From Ficedula albicollis (taxonomy: Eukaryota > Chordata > Aves > Passeriformes > Muscicapidae), in contig NC_021674.1 of NCBI RefSeq assembly GCF_000247815.1, forward strand, positions 31,277,453 to 31,341,452: a stretch of DNA of 64,000 nucleotides, written 5' to 3'. The notes under the pieces are model-generated. The model was given only the letters and a program-made list of their open reading frames with translations. It searched no databases and was not told the origin of the DNA. The translations under genes and the position numbers were made by a program. Positions 39,213-51,750 of this stretch are shown here, in pieces (positions within the stretch are counted from its first letter, which is position 1; each line of letters starts with the position of its first letter).

Positions 39213-39552
39213 ATTAATCCGGGGCTGCTGGCTGCTCCCTGCCCTGCTGGCGCCCAGGGCTCGCTGCCCACCTGCCTCCCGGGGCTCGCCCTCCCGGCCG
39301 GGCGCCGATCGGGCCGGCCCCGCAGCAGCGGCTCCCCAGGTTGCCTGCCGGGGGGAGAGGAGAGGAGGACCACTCCAAGCCGCTGAACTTTTCACTCCAG
39401 TTTGCAGACGGATTTCCAGAGGTTCTTGAGAGAGGGGAGGGGATAGGAAGCAAGATTTGTAGGGGGACCAGCCTGGCCTTTTGCAATTCAGCTAGAGAGT
39501 TAGTTAAAAAAGTTGCAGGTTCTCAGTCTCTTTTTCTCTTTCTTGCCAGCTC

Positions 39553-39580
39553 TTTTTTTTTTTTTTTTTTTTTCCTCCTT

Positions 39581-39622
<42 letters not shown>

Positions 39623-39647
39623 TTTTTTTTTTTTTTTTTCCTCCTTC
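39553..39647. repeat. T21-CCTCCTTC / G39 / T19-CCTCCTTC block
   Basis: T21 plus CCTCCTTC (39553-39581) is followed by G39 (39582-39620), and then the same T-tract plus CCTCCTTC recurs (39621-39647). Removing the G run and one flank would leave a single continuous T-tract followed by CCTCCTTCCTC. This is the pattern of two overlapping contig ends separated by false G calls. Confidence 0.9.
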
Positions 39648-39652
39648 CTCAA

Positions 39653-39660
39653 TATAAATA
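39653..39660 (+). promoter_or_regulatory. TATA-like box TATAAATA
   Basis: TATAAATA lies at the right edge of the CpG island, followed by a GGGGCGG GC box-like string at 39664-39671. On the plus strand a start site would be expected about 30 bases downstream. The motif is common by chance, and the context is the only support. Confidence 0.35.
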
Positions 39661-39715
39661 CCCTGGGGCGGTTTCTTTTCTTTTTGGTATGAATGTGATG
39701 ATCTTTCGGGGCTGT

Positions 39716-39723
39716 GATTGGCT
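39716..39723 (-). promoter_or_regulatory. Inverted CCAAT box
   Basis: GATTGGCT on plus reads AGCCAATC on minus, a full NF-Y-type CCAAT motif flanked by CpG-containing sequence. It lies about 60 bases from the TATA-like box. NF-Y sites work in both orientations, so it does not fix the direction of transcription. Confidence 0.4.
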
Positions 39724-39800
39724 CCGCGGCTTGTCATCGGGGACACACCTCCCGGCGTGGGGCCACCGCCTCCCCCTCTTGTGAAAGCTTCTCCTTGTAA

Positions 39801-42800
39801 CAAGTGAGCGTAATTACATCAGTTACTCACTAGAGCACAGACCTGCTTTAAATTTTGGCCTCTCGGAGCCAGCGAGAAGCTGAAGGACTAGAAAATGCAG
39901 TTTCAAAGGCCAGTAACACTATGGATCGTACAAGTCACGCTGTGCTCTTCCCTCCCAGGAATTAAGGCCCCCAGCCACACGTGAGGAGGAATGAATATCT
40001 GTACTAGTCGTGGAAATACCTACCTGTTAGGAGAACAGAGCTGCCACACCTGAGAGGGATTTCTGCTTTGCCAAAGCCTGGGCCACTAAAAAAGATACAC
40101 TAGAAAAGGTCCCTTTTGAATTGAGCTTTGGTGTAATTAATCAGAAAATGACACACTTTCAGGGGCACCAAAAAGGAAGAGGGCTCAAGGTGAAAGCTGC
40201 TTGGGCTGTGGGTCATCCTTTAAAAAGAGCAGAACCAACCAAACAATGGCATCTGTGTGCCAAAAGAAAATGCATTTCACCCAGCAGCAAGATCCTACAA
40301 GGCAGGGCCAGACGTGGTGGAGGAAGAAAGTGACCCTACAGAGCAGCATTCTTGTCTGGGTGGATGTTGCAGCAGGAGGCTGATGCATTTCTGACAGATC
40401 AGGAGAGAAGTGTGCAGTGCTCTTGTTAACTTATTCCAGAAAGGGCTGAATGCTGTGGTGGGAGCACCCTTACTGTGTTCCAGGGGCCCAGATCCTCCAT
40501 GGGGATAACTAGTTGTAGCATGAAAGAAACCAGTGCTCTTGCAGCCAAAAACCTATTCCATGCTAGCGTGGCAGAGGTTGGCTGATAAGGAGAAAAGTTC
40601 CTGAGCAGGAAAGAAAGGAAGCAGTGCTCTGAGTGAAGGAGAGGACTCAGGTCTCATCCCCTTTTGTCCTGCAGGGATGCGACCCTGACACGTGGCACAG
40701 ATGCTGCTGCAGCTTGGTGAGTTGGAAGGATGCAGATGAGGTGTAGGAGAATGTAAACCATCCATCTGGCTGGGAGGGTCAAATCCTCAGGTACAGATGT
40801 TTGCAGGGTGTCAGAACTGCTTTTCTGACATGGGACAGACCCAGGCCTATTCAAATGTATCTTGCAAATATTATGCAAGGAGAGACATTTACATTCTTGT
40901 TCCCTCCAGCTATTCTCTAGCATGCAGGTGTTTGCTCAGAGCAGATCCAGCCCAGAGCAAACTTGAACTGACTCTCACACTCTTTGTCCAGCAGACTGAA
41001 TATGACTGTAGCCTTTTATCCCTGCCCATCTCTTTTGACTCTCTGCCCTAAACAAAAATAAAAATAACCTTCTGCTTTCTATCCTGCATTGGAGAAAACT
41101 CTTCCTGAAAATGTCATGAAAACTGATGTGCCCCTATGCAAAGTGTGGGTTTTGCTGATTCAGCATTTTCCCATGGGAGATAAAGCTCCTTTGTTCCTCT
41201 GACCAGCTCCCAGCAAATGGCTCAAAGGCATGTGTTTCATGTTTCCTCCCAGGAACCTGCTCCTGAAGCTGCTGAGAAGCTTCCTAGGTCATGGCCCACT
41301 CAGTAGGTGTCGTTGGATCAGACAGTCTAAAAACTAGCAAAGAAGTCTCCTTTGTTCTTACAGACGTGAAAACATGAAAAATAGTACTCGTGTTTTCTGT
41401 GGTATCAGGTGTTCTCTGATTGTATGCGCTTCAGTGGGACCTGGGTGCTGCCTGATTTTGGGAAGAGCTCTCAGTACAAGTGGCTCTGCCCTGTCACCGA
41501 GCTTAAGTTGCCAAAAGGAAGGAGCAGTGTACCACAGGAGCCAAAGAGGAGGCATGAAAAGGGACAGCAGGCTCCCACTTCTGAAGGATAAATACTTGAG
41601 ATTTGAGTACCTGGAATGGAGAATACCCTTACCGAGATGCGAGAGCTGCAGGGTACCTAATATCTTTGCAAGGGAAGCCTATCTACAGCAAGGACCAGGG
41701 AATTGGGACATGGAGGAAGGACAGTATTTAAGGTAGGAAGCTGGATTTCTGGCACAGCAGGCAGAACAGGAGGATATTGGTACTGGGACAGATCAGCAGG
41801 CCACAGGCACTTCCATGTTCCCAGATGTCATATCCGACTTCGTGCTGATCTTCAGCCTAGAGTGAGAACATCATGATCCCAAAGGACATTTGATCATTTT
41901 CCTTGCCTGTATGCAACTTCCCAGCCACCTTTATTTTCAGGTGGGTAAAGCTTTTATCCTTACTTCTATTATGATGCCTAACATTCCCTGCAAGAAACCA
42001 TTGTGTTGAAATTCCTTACATAGAGATTGAAATGCAGAGATGGCAGGAACAAAATAATAATGTTAGCCATAATAATAAATAACAGCCCCATTTGCTTTAA
42101 TCCACAGCTCACAAAACAACAGCCCAGTCCAAATTCTCATCTGCTGTTGAGATAAAGAATGTGATTTACTCTGTCAGCTATGGAGAACAGACACACCACA
42201 AGACAGTTATCTCTGGCCATAAACAAACTGGAGTGGCTTTCCTTTTAACAGGCTCGCTTCTCCTCTCCTGTGGAGTGCTACTTTCTGCCTTATGTAACCC
42301 TCTGGGCAACTTCACTGACCTATTTCGTTTTAATAAACTTGAGCAGTTTGAGCTATGGACCCTTCACTTTTCTGATGCCACTGCCACTTCACAGGGCTCC
42401 CTTTCTTGCCCTGCTTTGCAAGGTTCCATAGGTAGTATCTTGGGAGAAGCTAAATAAACAGCTTCCAAGTTCCGACACAGCCCATATATGTCAAACTTCC
42501 TTTTGAATATTAGCCTTGGAGGTGAGAAGGAAAATATGAGTTGACTAGGAAAACGCATAACCTTTCAGAAGCAGTTTTTTACCTTCCTTATCACCCCTTT
42601 AAGGTCATAAAGATTATGCCAAAGAAGCTATTAAGTTTTCCAGGATTGCAAAATATTTTATCAATGATAGAGATGAAGCATGCCGTTCCACTTTTCAATT
42701 TTTTGCTTTATATTTCCTTTTATGTTTGGGGATTTGATCTTAATCTTCTCTCCGTACCTTTTTGTTTCCGTCCTGATTGGAGGCATGGTTAATTGTTTCT

Positions 42801-42846
42801 TGTAGCCAGAAGCCTGCACTGAATTGCAAACAGATCTCTCAGGCAT
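39801..42846. other. Unique sequence, no gene recognised
   Basis: CpG falls back to background. An open frame of 120 codons at 41374-41736 and one of 98 codons at 42161-42457 carry no known domain. Composition becomes AT-rich toward the fourth poly-G block. Confidence 0.5.
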
Positions 42847-43437
<591 letters not shown>

Positions 43438-44442
43438 GAGAGTGAACCTGGAAACTATAAATGTGAGCCCCATGATTCCTTAATAGACTGAGCTTCAGGT
43501 TTTCTCTCTGTCATAGCTCCTGATATGTATATAAAATTTCTGAACAGCAATGACTGACAGCAGTGTTCCAGCAGTGACAGCAAAGTGCCTTTTCCATTCA
43601 AGTTAATTTAAGAGCTAGATGTATTCTTCCACCTAAAATCATCTGTGAAAACTTGACACCAGAGCATGTCTAGCAGTTAAATACTGAAGTCTGGGTGGAA
43701 AGGGCTGGACACCATTCTCCACCAGGCTACCCTAAGGATGAAATAGGGATCAAATGCCATATGATGCATTCTGAGATTCTGTTCCTCACACGCCACAGTG
43801 AGGAGCAGATTAGTGTCCTGTTCATAATGCATCCCCTCCAAATCCCTCACTGGAGAAGGATATCCAGAGCTTTGGAGAAATGCTGAAAAGAGGCTCATGA
43901 GAGGCCCAATTCTTTACACTGAACTGGAAAATGTTACGAGTGGATTGCAAAGCTCTACTGAGTATCGAGTTAATCCAAGATTTACGTGTCATAAGCCTCC
44001 AGAAATTGGGCTGTGGTGGGCTTTAGTTAAAGCAGTGTTAGCTAACCTTTTAAGAAACCCTGTTTTTCCTCCCTGTGCAGCCTTTCTGATAGGCCTTGTT
44101 TTCCTGAGGGAGCAGATCATCAGCTGCCATAACACAGATGCATCTCACTGAAGCCAGTGAAGCTGGAGGTTAGGAGCATCTGACCCTGAAACAATTCCTC
44201 TTAATGGTGACATGTTTGTTGCCACCAGGCAAGATGACACACTGAGTGCTGGTGATGGGAAGAGTAGCAGACAGCTACTGGCTCAAAGATTGTCCATTTG
44301 CATCTCCCATGGCCTTTAGTACAAAGAGAGGCAGAAGCAGGGAGATGAGACACTTCAGTGAAGCTGGCATGAAGAAGAAGAAGCAAGTCTTGCTCAAGCT
44401 GAATTAGAGTGGAAAAGCTTTTATCAGGGAAGTGCCAAGTAT
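43438..44442. other. Unique sequence, no gene recognised
   Basis: No repeat family, exon or RNA gene was recognised. Frames are up to 84 codons. Confidence 0.5.
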
Positions 44443-44523
44443 AAATCACAAACAGATACTGCTTGGTCAAGACAATTCTGAACAAATCACGAACAGATAC
44501 TGCTTGGTCAAGACAATTCTGAA
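44443..44523. repeat. Two-copy 41-bp tandem duplication
   Basis: Units start at 44443 and 44484, with one mismatch (CACAAAC against CACGAAC). Confidence 0.94.
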
Positions 44524-45561
44524 AGAAGACAGTAGCCAATTAATTAATGTCAACTGGCAGTACAACAGAAGAGTATTGCAACCTTTTAGGATAGCATGTG
44601 TCAGCCTTTTTCACAGTGTCCCACAGGGAGGGGCTGCCCCTTTCCCACATGGTTAGACTGTTTTCCTAGGGTGAACAGAGAGGCCAGGAGTGCAGGATCT
44701 TCAAGGTGATGTTTCAGGTGCTTTTTCAATCCAACCAGGCATATCAGCATCGATTTTATTCTTGTTCATGTTGTCTAGGGTCTTCCTCCATTCTTGCAAC
44801 CACTATAGAAAGACTTCCTTTGTGATTATAACAGGAAAAACAGGCTGGGTGGAAGAGGATTAAAAAACCAAGTGGACATGACTGCTCTGACAGCTCTGTC
44901 CAGCTCTGCCTGGGGAATATTTGTAATTCCCAGGTGGAAACTTTGTCTCTGAGGCAGTGATTTGTGGTGCTGAAGCCACCCACAGTCTCATAGTGGCAGC
45001 TTAAGGTGGACTAGTCCCTGTGTAGGAAATGCAATTTCCATCCCATTCTTAACATCCATTGCAGATGACTTAAAACAATGGCAAACTTTAAATACTTTTA
45101 AGAATTATAAGTTCAATATATTTTCTCTCTTTTGAAATAGAGCTATTTATATGTGGAACAATGGCCATCTGTATTTGGATGCTTAGTATATTTGATAAAA
45201 AGTATCTCTTTGCCTCAATTATTTTTTTAAATATCGAGTTACATGTGCTTCCTGCCAAAATATTTCAGAAAGCTGAACCAAAACACTGCCCAAGCACCTG
45301 GAACCAAAGTTTGATAAGTGATAAATCCACTTTTGAGACTAATTGCTCCTCCATGAGTAGATGATTATTTATTCAATTCCAGTTTATTCAACAATTTAAA
45401 TTCAGTGACTTGCTTATTCAGACTTAAGAAACTTAATGAAATTTGGAAAAAAAAAAACCAACAGGAAAGCTTGTTTTTCTCCTCTGACCTATGAGGAAAA
45501 TGAGCAAACATGATCCAGCAGATCTACAGTGTTGGGGTACGTCCTGTAACAACCTATTTAA
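44524..45561. other. Unique sequence, becoming AT-rich
   Basis: No gene was recognised. Composition turns AT-rich from about 45060. Confidence 0.5.
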
Positions 45562-45635
45562 CCCACTAGCCACTGATACAACTTTGGGGGGGGGGGGGGG
45601 GGGGGGGGGGGCCCACTAGCCACTGATACAACTTT
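45562..45635. repeat. G26 run between perfect 24-bp direct repeats
   Basis: The 24 bases at 45562-45585 (CCCACTAGCC...ACAACTTT) recur without mismatch at 45612-45635. Between them are 26 G (45586-45611) and nothing else. The second copy continues into a T run. This is either an assembly join in which overlapping ends were not merged, or an insertion with duplicated target. The matching T-tract case at 39.6 kb favours the first. Confidence 0.93.
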
Positions 45636-46130
45636 TTTTGTTTAATATTAATTTTTATTTTGTCTTTTGCAATTAATTGTTTTTTGCAATAGTTTATATA
45701 ATAAATAATTAATAATTAACAAATCGTTTAATATAAATATTTTAAGAGATTTTTAATGGATTCAAATTCATTGCAGTTGCATCCTGATATGAATCAATTC
45801 TAAAGATAAACAGTCATCCTATAACAAATTAAAAATACATAATTCACTATTTCCCAGCATAGAAAATTGTGGCAATCAAGATCTAATAAAAACATGCAAA
45901 GCTGTAAATAAATACGTGTAGATAAAACTGCCTCTTGGTAATAGTAATTTAGTAGATAGACTGTGGTTTTAAGTAAACAGAGTCTTTTTGGTTACAGTCT
46001 GATGACTATCAACCTTTCTTTATGGAAAATAATTAAAAGGATAAATGGAAAAGAAGGGTTTATTTAATATTTAAAAATAAGCTCTCCTGCTTACAAATTT
46101 AAATGAGTGATTTAATCTGTTCACTGAAGC
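45636..46130. other. AT-rich plateau
   Basis: About 500 bases of strongly AT-rich DNA with TTAATTATTAATTAACAA-like strings and no open frame of note. It begins directly after the fifth poly-G block. Confidence 0.7.
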
Positions 46131-46780
46131 TCAAATTTATCAGTTTTAGTCCAGTTTCCTTGTAGTTACTGAACAGGTGGGTTTTTATGCACCCAATGTT
46201 TCAGTTCTAGACTGTTCTCTGTGAAGTTGAAGCCAAGCCTCTCTGAACTCTGTCAGATTTTCCCCATCAGGCATTTGGGACCAGCTTTCAGTGGTCTGGA
46301 TCTGTGACTACTCAGTTGCTGAAAATCAAGCCCTGTTGCAATTCCTCAGCTTCTGTCACTGCCTGATGTGTTCCACTAACAGCAGAGGAGTGAAGAAAAA
46401 AGATGCTCTGATGATAACACTTGCTAACAGTTTGTATTGTCTCTGCCTATGCTGCACCTCTGTTTCAACCTCCTGCCTGTTTACCAGATCTTTCCTGTCT
46501 CAAAAGTGACTTTAGATTGTCGTCAAAGCTTTTGTCAGTACCCACGAAGAGGCAAAAAGCAACAGCCATGAAGCAGGTGAGCCCAAACAGAAGTCACAAT
46601 TTGAAAAGTAAAGGTAGAGTGAGCACATCTAGTCCAAGTATAATGTTGAGAAACTGTGAAAACAATGGCATCATTTAATCAAAGAATAAGAAGAAAGAAA
46701 TAAGATAATTTATTGCAATACAACTAGAAGTGTCAGTCACTTACTAGGGGTTTTCTTCTGCTTCCCCACCCTTCATTTCT
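46131..46780. other. Unique sequence, no gene recognised
   Basis: Short open frames only (up to 85 codons), with no known domain. Confidence 0.5.
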
Positions 46781-46839
46781 GTCCCATCCCATCCCGTCCC
46801 GTCCCTTCCCGTCCCGTCCCGTCCTGTCCCATCCCATCC
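46781..46839. repeat. (GTCCC/ATCCC)n pentanucleotide microsatellite, about 12 units
   Basis: Twelve pentamers of GTCCC, ATCCC and near variants. The minus strand is GGGAC/GGGAT and has enough G3 runs with two-base spacers to form a G-quadruplex in principle. The repetitive GRD/GWD peptide in one minus frame is only a translation of it. Confidence 0.92.
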
Positions 46840-46969
46840 TTTTCTTCTGGGATGTACCACAGGAACTTGAAACTCTTCTTCCTGCCTCCAGAGCCGAGAG
46901 CAGCCTTTTCTTCTGGGATGCACCACAGGAACTCGAAACTCTTCTTCCTGCCTCCAGAGCCGAGAGCAG
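46838..46969. repeat. Two-copy 66-bp tandem duplication
   Basis: Units start at 46838 and 46904, with two mismatches. The duplication adjoins the pentanucleotide array directly. Confidence 0.94.
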
Positions 46970-48009
46970 AGCTGTGCTATGCAGGGACTGCTGAGCCATC
47001 TCTGTGCACAGCTGCAGAGTCTCTCCTTGTGTGAGTCTCAGCCCCCAGTGTGTGCCAGAGAGCACTGTGCCACGCAGGCATCTGCTAGGAGTAAGGCACA
47101 AGGTGAGTGCTAGCGTCAGACTCACGAGGCAAAAGCAGTGAGCAGAGCAACTTGGTGCTCTGTCACATCCATTCTCAGCTGCTTCCGTGTGCAGATGGTT
47201 CCCTGGTGCAAGGTACATACACACTGCATGTTTGCATCTCCTACCTATCTGCTGATCAGCCCATCCGTGTCATGAATCAGCTCCTCCACGAGGGAGAGGC
47301 CTCTGGAGAGACATGTGCAAGCTATTTAATGCATTTATTGCAGTGTGCTTAGTCTGTTAAGCTACTAATGGCAGAGTTCATGTTCACTCCATCAGGAAAA
47401 ACACTGAACCGTGTCCCTGGCAAATATGTGCAACCAAATGTCCAGCTGGGATCCAAAATGACCCATACCTGTCATCCCTGAACCAGCTTCTGTTTTTCAG
47501 CTGTCCCCACCAGTTTAAAGTTCCTGTTCTTGAGCTCCTTCCTCTGACTATAGATGCCTATCAGCATAACTGGAATTCATGGCATGACCTTTGATTCCTT
47601 CTGTCCTCATGCCAGACTCCAGCAGGGCTCTGTTATCAGATACTAAAGTCTATTACAACATGAAGTGCATGCACAAATTTACCCAGGCGGGTAGCCTGGC
47701 ATCCTGGCCTGATAGTTTCACCTTTGCAGGGGAGCATGGGCATCTCTCAGCCTCCTTAGGGCCGCCAGAGCCTCTCTTTACATAAGGAAAATATGTTGGC
47801 ATGAAAGGCAAATCATTACACATGCTTCTGCTATTTTCTCTTTCTGAGGGTAAGTGCTTGTTCACATGCCATGATGTCATCTTTGACACCACACACTGAT
47901 GGTGTGTCAGGCAAAGGTGGTGTTCTCATCCACTCTCAGCCTGAACCTGCAGGGAGTCTTCAGCCCTGGGGCCTGAAGATCTGTCCTCGTTATCTTCCTT
48001 CTAACTCAA
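46970..48009. other. Unique sequence, no gene recognised
   Basis: No family, exon or RNA gene was recognised. Confidence 0.5.
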
Positions 48010-48125
48010 AGCAGCAACATTTTCCCAGGTGGAAGCACAGATAAGGGATATGACTTGCACAGCATCACCCTGTGAAGGCCATGGCAAAGCTGGGCACAGA
48101 AGCCAGGTCTTGAGAGCAGCAGGGT
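48010..48125 (-). mobile_element. MIR-like SINE tail (old, tentative)
   Basis: On plus it resembles the reverse complement of a MIR-type core-SINE. Blocks in order are 'GCACAGATAAGGGATATGAC', 'TGGCAAAGCTGGGCACAGAA' and 'GCCAGGTCTTGAG', matching the family's 'GGCACAGA... TGGCAGAGCTGGGA... ACCCAGGTCT' order. The assignment is from memory and the copy is diverged. Confidence 0.45.
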
Positions 48126-48700
48126 TATCCTGTACCATGGGTGATTTCATGACACATACAAGTTCTTCCAAACAATCCTGTCTCCTGTGTGGACACCACA
48201 GTCATCAGCAGGGCTGCTGCCTGACCTCTTTTAAACCTCAGGGTATGACCTTTCTTGGCTTGACCTGTAGAAGAGCTCAAAAATTGGCAGTGTGGAGAGG
48301 TGAGGGGCTGGTTGACCTCCTTCTGTCCTGGGTAGATTGTCAAAATTTGAGTCCCATCCCAGGCCCAGTCTCTGCAGAGGGTCCCTGCACAGTCTGTAGC
48401 CAGAGCAAACCTGGCAGAGGCAGCGGGACTCCCACAGCGCACTGTGGTTGTGTATATACAGCAAGATGTCTCTTCACCAATAGTCAATGGGACACAGAGA
48501 CTGTTCCCAGTCTGAGTACATCCTGAGATGCCTCCAAGGACCACCTCAGCCACAAAATTAATTCTCATTTCCTCTGAGACCCTTGCTCCTGGCTGGTTCC
48601 CCTTCCGTGAGGGCCAAGCTCACCATCAGCCACCTTGGACTGCCATCATTTCACTCATTGCTCTGAGTGAAAACTATCCCATCTGGTTGTTCTGGATACA
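48126..48700. other. Unique sequence, no gene recognised
   Basis: Open frames of up to 165 codons overlap on both strands around 48029-48568, without domain or exon signals. Confidence 0.5.
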
Positions 48701-49226
48701 CTGTACAAAATCCTCCTGCCTCTGCCTGGTCTCGCACATGCTGGCTTGTGGCACGTATTTTGGATTTGGGCACTCTAGCTGCAGGCAACCTCTGTTCTCC
48801 TTCGGCAGCGTGCTGGGTTTGTCAGAGATATTAAGAAATGTTCCGTGGTGGGTGGAAGCACGTAGTGCATCTGGTTGCTGTGGCTGTAGGAGGTGTCTCT
48901 GACCTGGCTCATGCAGCCTCTCCTGTTGTACAAAATCCTCCTGCCTCTCCCTGGTCTCGCACATGCTGACTTGTGGCACGTATTTTGGATTTGGGCACTC
49001 TCTGTACAAAATCCTCCTGCCTCTGCCTGGTCTCGCACATGCTGGCTTGTGGCACGTATTTTGGATTTGGGCACTCTAGCTGCAGGCAACCTCTGTTCTC
49101 CTTCGGCAGCGTGCTGGGTTTGTCAGAGATATTAAGAAATGTTCCGTGGTGGGTGGAAGCACGTAGTGCATCTGGTTGCTGTGGCTGTAGGAGGTGTCTC
49201 TGACCTGGCTCATGCAGCCTCTCCTG
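48701..49226. repeat. Mosaic tandem duplication: 225 bp / 75 bp partial / 225 bp
   Basis: Copy 1 (48701-48925) and copy 3 (49002-49226) are 301 bases apart and show no difference that I can see. Between them a partial copy (48927-49001) repeats only the first 75 bases of the unit, with two mismatches. The order is full, partial, full. Because copies 1 and 3 are identical while the middle copy has diverged, the full copies were homogenised or duplicated recently, or one is an assembly duplicate. Confidence 0.96.
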
Positions 49227-51589
49227 CCTGGGAGATCCTCTATGCCGCTTGCAGCAGTGCTGCTGCAACTCACCCACGCTGGCTTCACAACCACCATGCC
49301 AGCTGCCAAACTGGAGTGTCTCAGCTGAACCAAGGGAATTTTAATTGAACCACCTTTGCCCACTGTAAGCAGGTGCCAGTTTGTCAAGCCTTGGTGATGT
49401 TAGCTGGCACCAGGGAATGTACAGTGTATTCACATACATGCTGTCTGTGGGACTGTAGGAATACTTCCCGCTAAGTGACTACACATATGCCTTAACAATC
49501 CTTAAATGTAGGAAGAGCCTTTTTTTGTGCATAACACACCATTGAAATCATCCTGGAAGCTGCTTCTCCCTTGCCCTGATGTCTCTCAGCTCATCATACA
49601 GCAGAAGTTTTGCATGTGAGAGGAACGGGATGTGGCCAACAGCAGGCTTAGCAAACTCAGCTTTGGAGAGGCAAGGTTTGATGCCAGGTCCACAGACGTA
49701 GGGAGCTTGCTGTTAAATATCCTCCCAGACAGTCTCCAGACAGTGTGGCATGGGGCAAGAGACAGATTTGGTATTAGTCAGATTTTAGGCATCTTTGAGC
49801 AGTCCAGATTAAAACCAAACACCTAGAAGGGATGAGTCTTCAGTTCTTCCATGATGTGCTTTGGCCCTGAAACAGGCAAGCAGCTGCATTTGGAGCTAGC
49901 TTCAACTTGAGTTCTCCAGACACAGCCCTGCAAAAAGTACATCAAACAGTGCTCTGCAGCAGCACAATGTGCTTGCTGTTGTTCTCACTGTGGTAGTGTG
50001 TGCTGTTCTCACACGCAGCTTCACACTCCCTGGTTATACATTAGCAACAACACATTCTTTAGCTGAGTTTGAGTTGGACGTAGATTGAAGTCTGATACTA
50101 CAAAGTACGGTTGGGGAGAAAGAAAACATCACTCAGGGTCAAATATTTTCTGGTCTGGGGTTAGTGGGCAGAACATGTGACAGAGCACTAAGTGCTGTTA
50201 TTGATGAGTATTTATTGGGTACCAGGAAAAGAGATACAGGCAGTAGGTGGAACAAGAAGCGGCTTCTTTGGTGTGGGCTCAGCAGAGGTGATAAATTTGG
50301 GGCTGAATAAGTGACGTCCTTCACTATCAACTTCTATCCACACCCTTCAAATCTATGCAGTACCCAGAAAGCCCTGGTCATTCAGAAAGCTTACACTTCT
50401 CTCCCATGGGCACCAGGGCCAATCCGCTGGGGCATGCAGCGCTCTTGACAGGAGACAGGGAAGCTAGGACATTGCCTGCAGTAGCCAGCTGTTCATACCA
50501 GCCATTCCTGCCCCAAAAGAAGAGTGCCACAATTGCACGTTTGAAGGCTGGCCTTTTGTCCAGCCCCTCTCTTTCCCTGCGTAATCCACCTGAGTGGTAC
50601 ACACTGGAGAGTGTTATGGTGCTTGGAGAAAGGGCTTTAGCATGTGCCAGTTGTGGACAACCTTCCTCAACTCCCATGCCATCTTCTACTTGTGACCTTG
50701 CCATTATATGCATCCTGATAAAAATCATATATTTAATTCAGCTGGACCTGGGTTGAATGCCATGCCTGAAAAAAATTTTCCAGATCCATGGGCAAAATCA
50801 TCTTATCTCTGAGGAAGAGAAGAAACTAAGAGTAGTATCGGTGGAAACGTATCCCAAGATTCATGCAAACCCATCACCAAAGAAATTTGATTTTTAATAA
50901 TTCCAAATTACATATGGGAAATGCAAGGTGGAAGAGAGGAGGAACAAGTAAAGCCAAAATAGATCAAGACAGAGAGCTATGTCACTCTCACCTGCTGTGT
51001 TTTGTCACTGACAGCTCAATCTAAATCTTATCATAGGAGGGACACAGGGCAGATGGTGGCAGATCACTCTGTCTTCCTTTTTACCTTGCAAAATCACAGT
51101 GCCAGTTTTACCAAAGCATGAGAGGATAGCTTGTTGAAGAATACTAGCTGTTACCCTCCCTTCCCCTTTTTCTCTCACTTTCATGCTTTGTGGGGCAGCC
51201 ATGCTATGATCTTAGGTCTGGTATCTGTAGTCTGCTTGCACCCCTTTTTTATGAGGATGCTTGTCCTGGGGAGGAAGGTGGAGGCAGAACTGGCCACTAA
51301 AAGGGTTTTGCTGGCAAATGCCTTTGGACATTCACCAGAGGTCTCTTTTTCTTTGGTTTAGTTGTTTCACAGAGCCTTTTTACTCTCCTGAATCAGTCGC
51401 ATGTGGAAGGAAGGACAGGAGGAGAGGCAGAGCTACACAGGAGGCTATACCAGCCTCCTGAACCTTTGCAGACTAGAAATGAGGTGTGGACCCCTTCTTG
51501 GTCTCTGCCTATTTGATTGCATGTGGATCACCTTTCAACACACTGATTTGGTTTGCTGCCATCTCACGGAGGGCTGCTCAAGAGACAGA
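49227..51589. other. Unique sequence, no gene recognised
   Basis: Open frames of up to 133 codons (50355-50756) lack a recognisable domain. No repeat family is evident. Confidence 0.5.
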
Positions 51590-51644
51590 AGTGGGTGGAC
51601 TTATCCAAGGACACAGTGAAGCTTTATCTATGCCCCAGCCTGTT

Positions 51645-51750
51645 TGAGAAAATGAAGCTGAACTTGTCTCAGATGCAGCAGAAATCAAGAGATGTGCTAA
51701 AGGTCATAGAAAAAGTGTGACAGAAACAGGACCAAATGTAGGACCTTCAC
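51645..51750 (-). mobile_element. MIR-like SINE tail (tentative)
   Basis: The order 'GTGCTAAAGGTCATAGAAAA' then 'GTGTGACAGAAACAGGACC' resembles the reverse complement of a MIR core ('GCCCAAGGTCACA... GTGGCAGAG... AGGA'). The match is weak and from memory. Confidence 0.3.

Noticed and set aside
46733..47224. Minus-strand 163-codon frame with GRD/GWD repeats
   Set aside because: The repeats come from the pentanucleotide microsatellite and the 66-bp duplication, not from a protein repeat under selection.
48701..49226. CRISPR-like spaced repeats
   Set aside because: The units are long, few and adjacent, with no short regular spacers. The genome is a vertebrate one.
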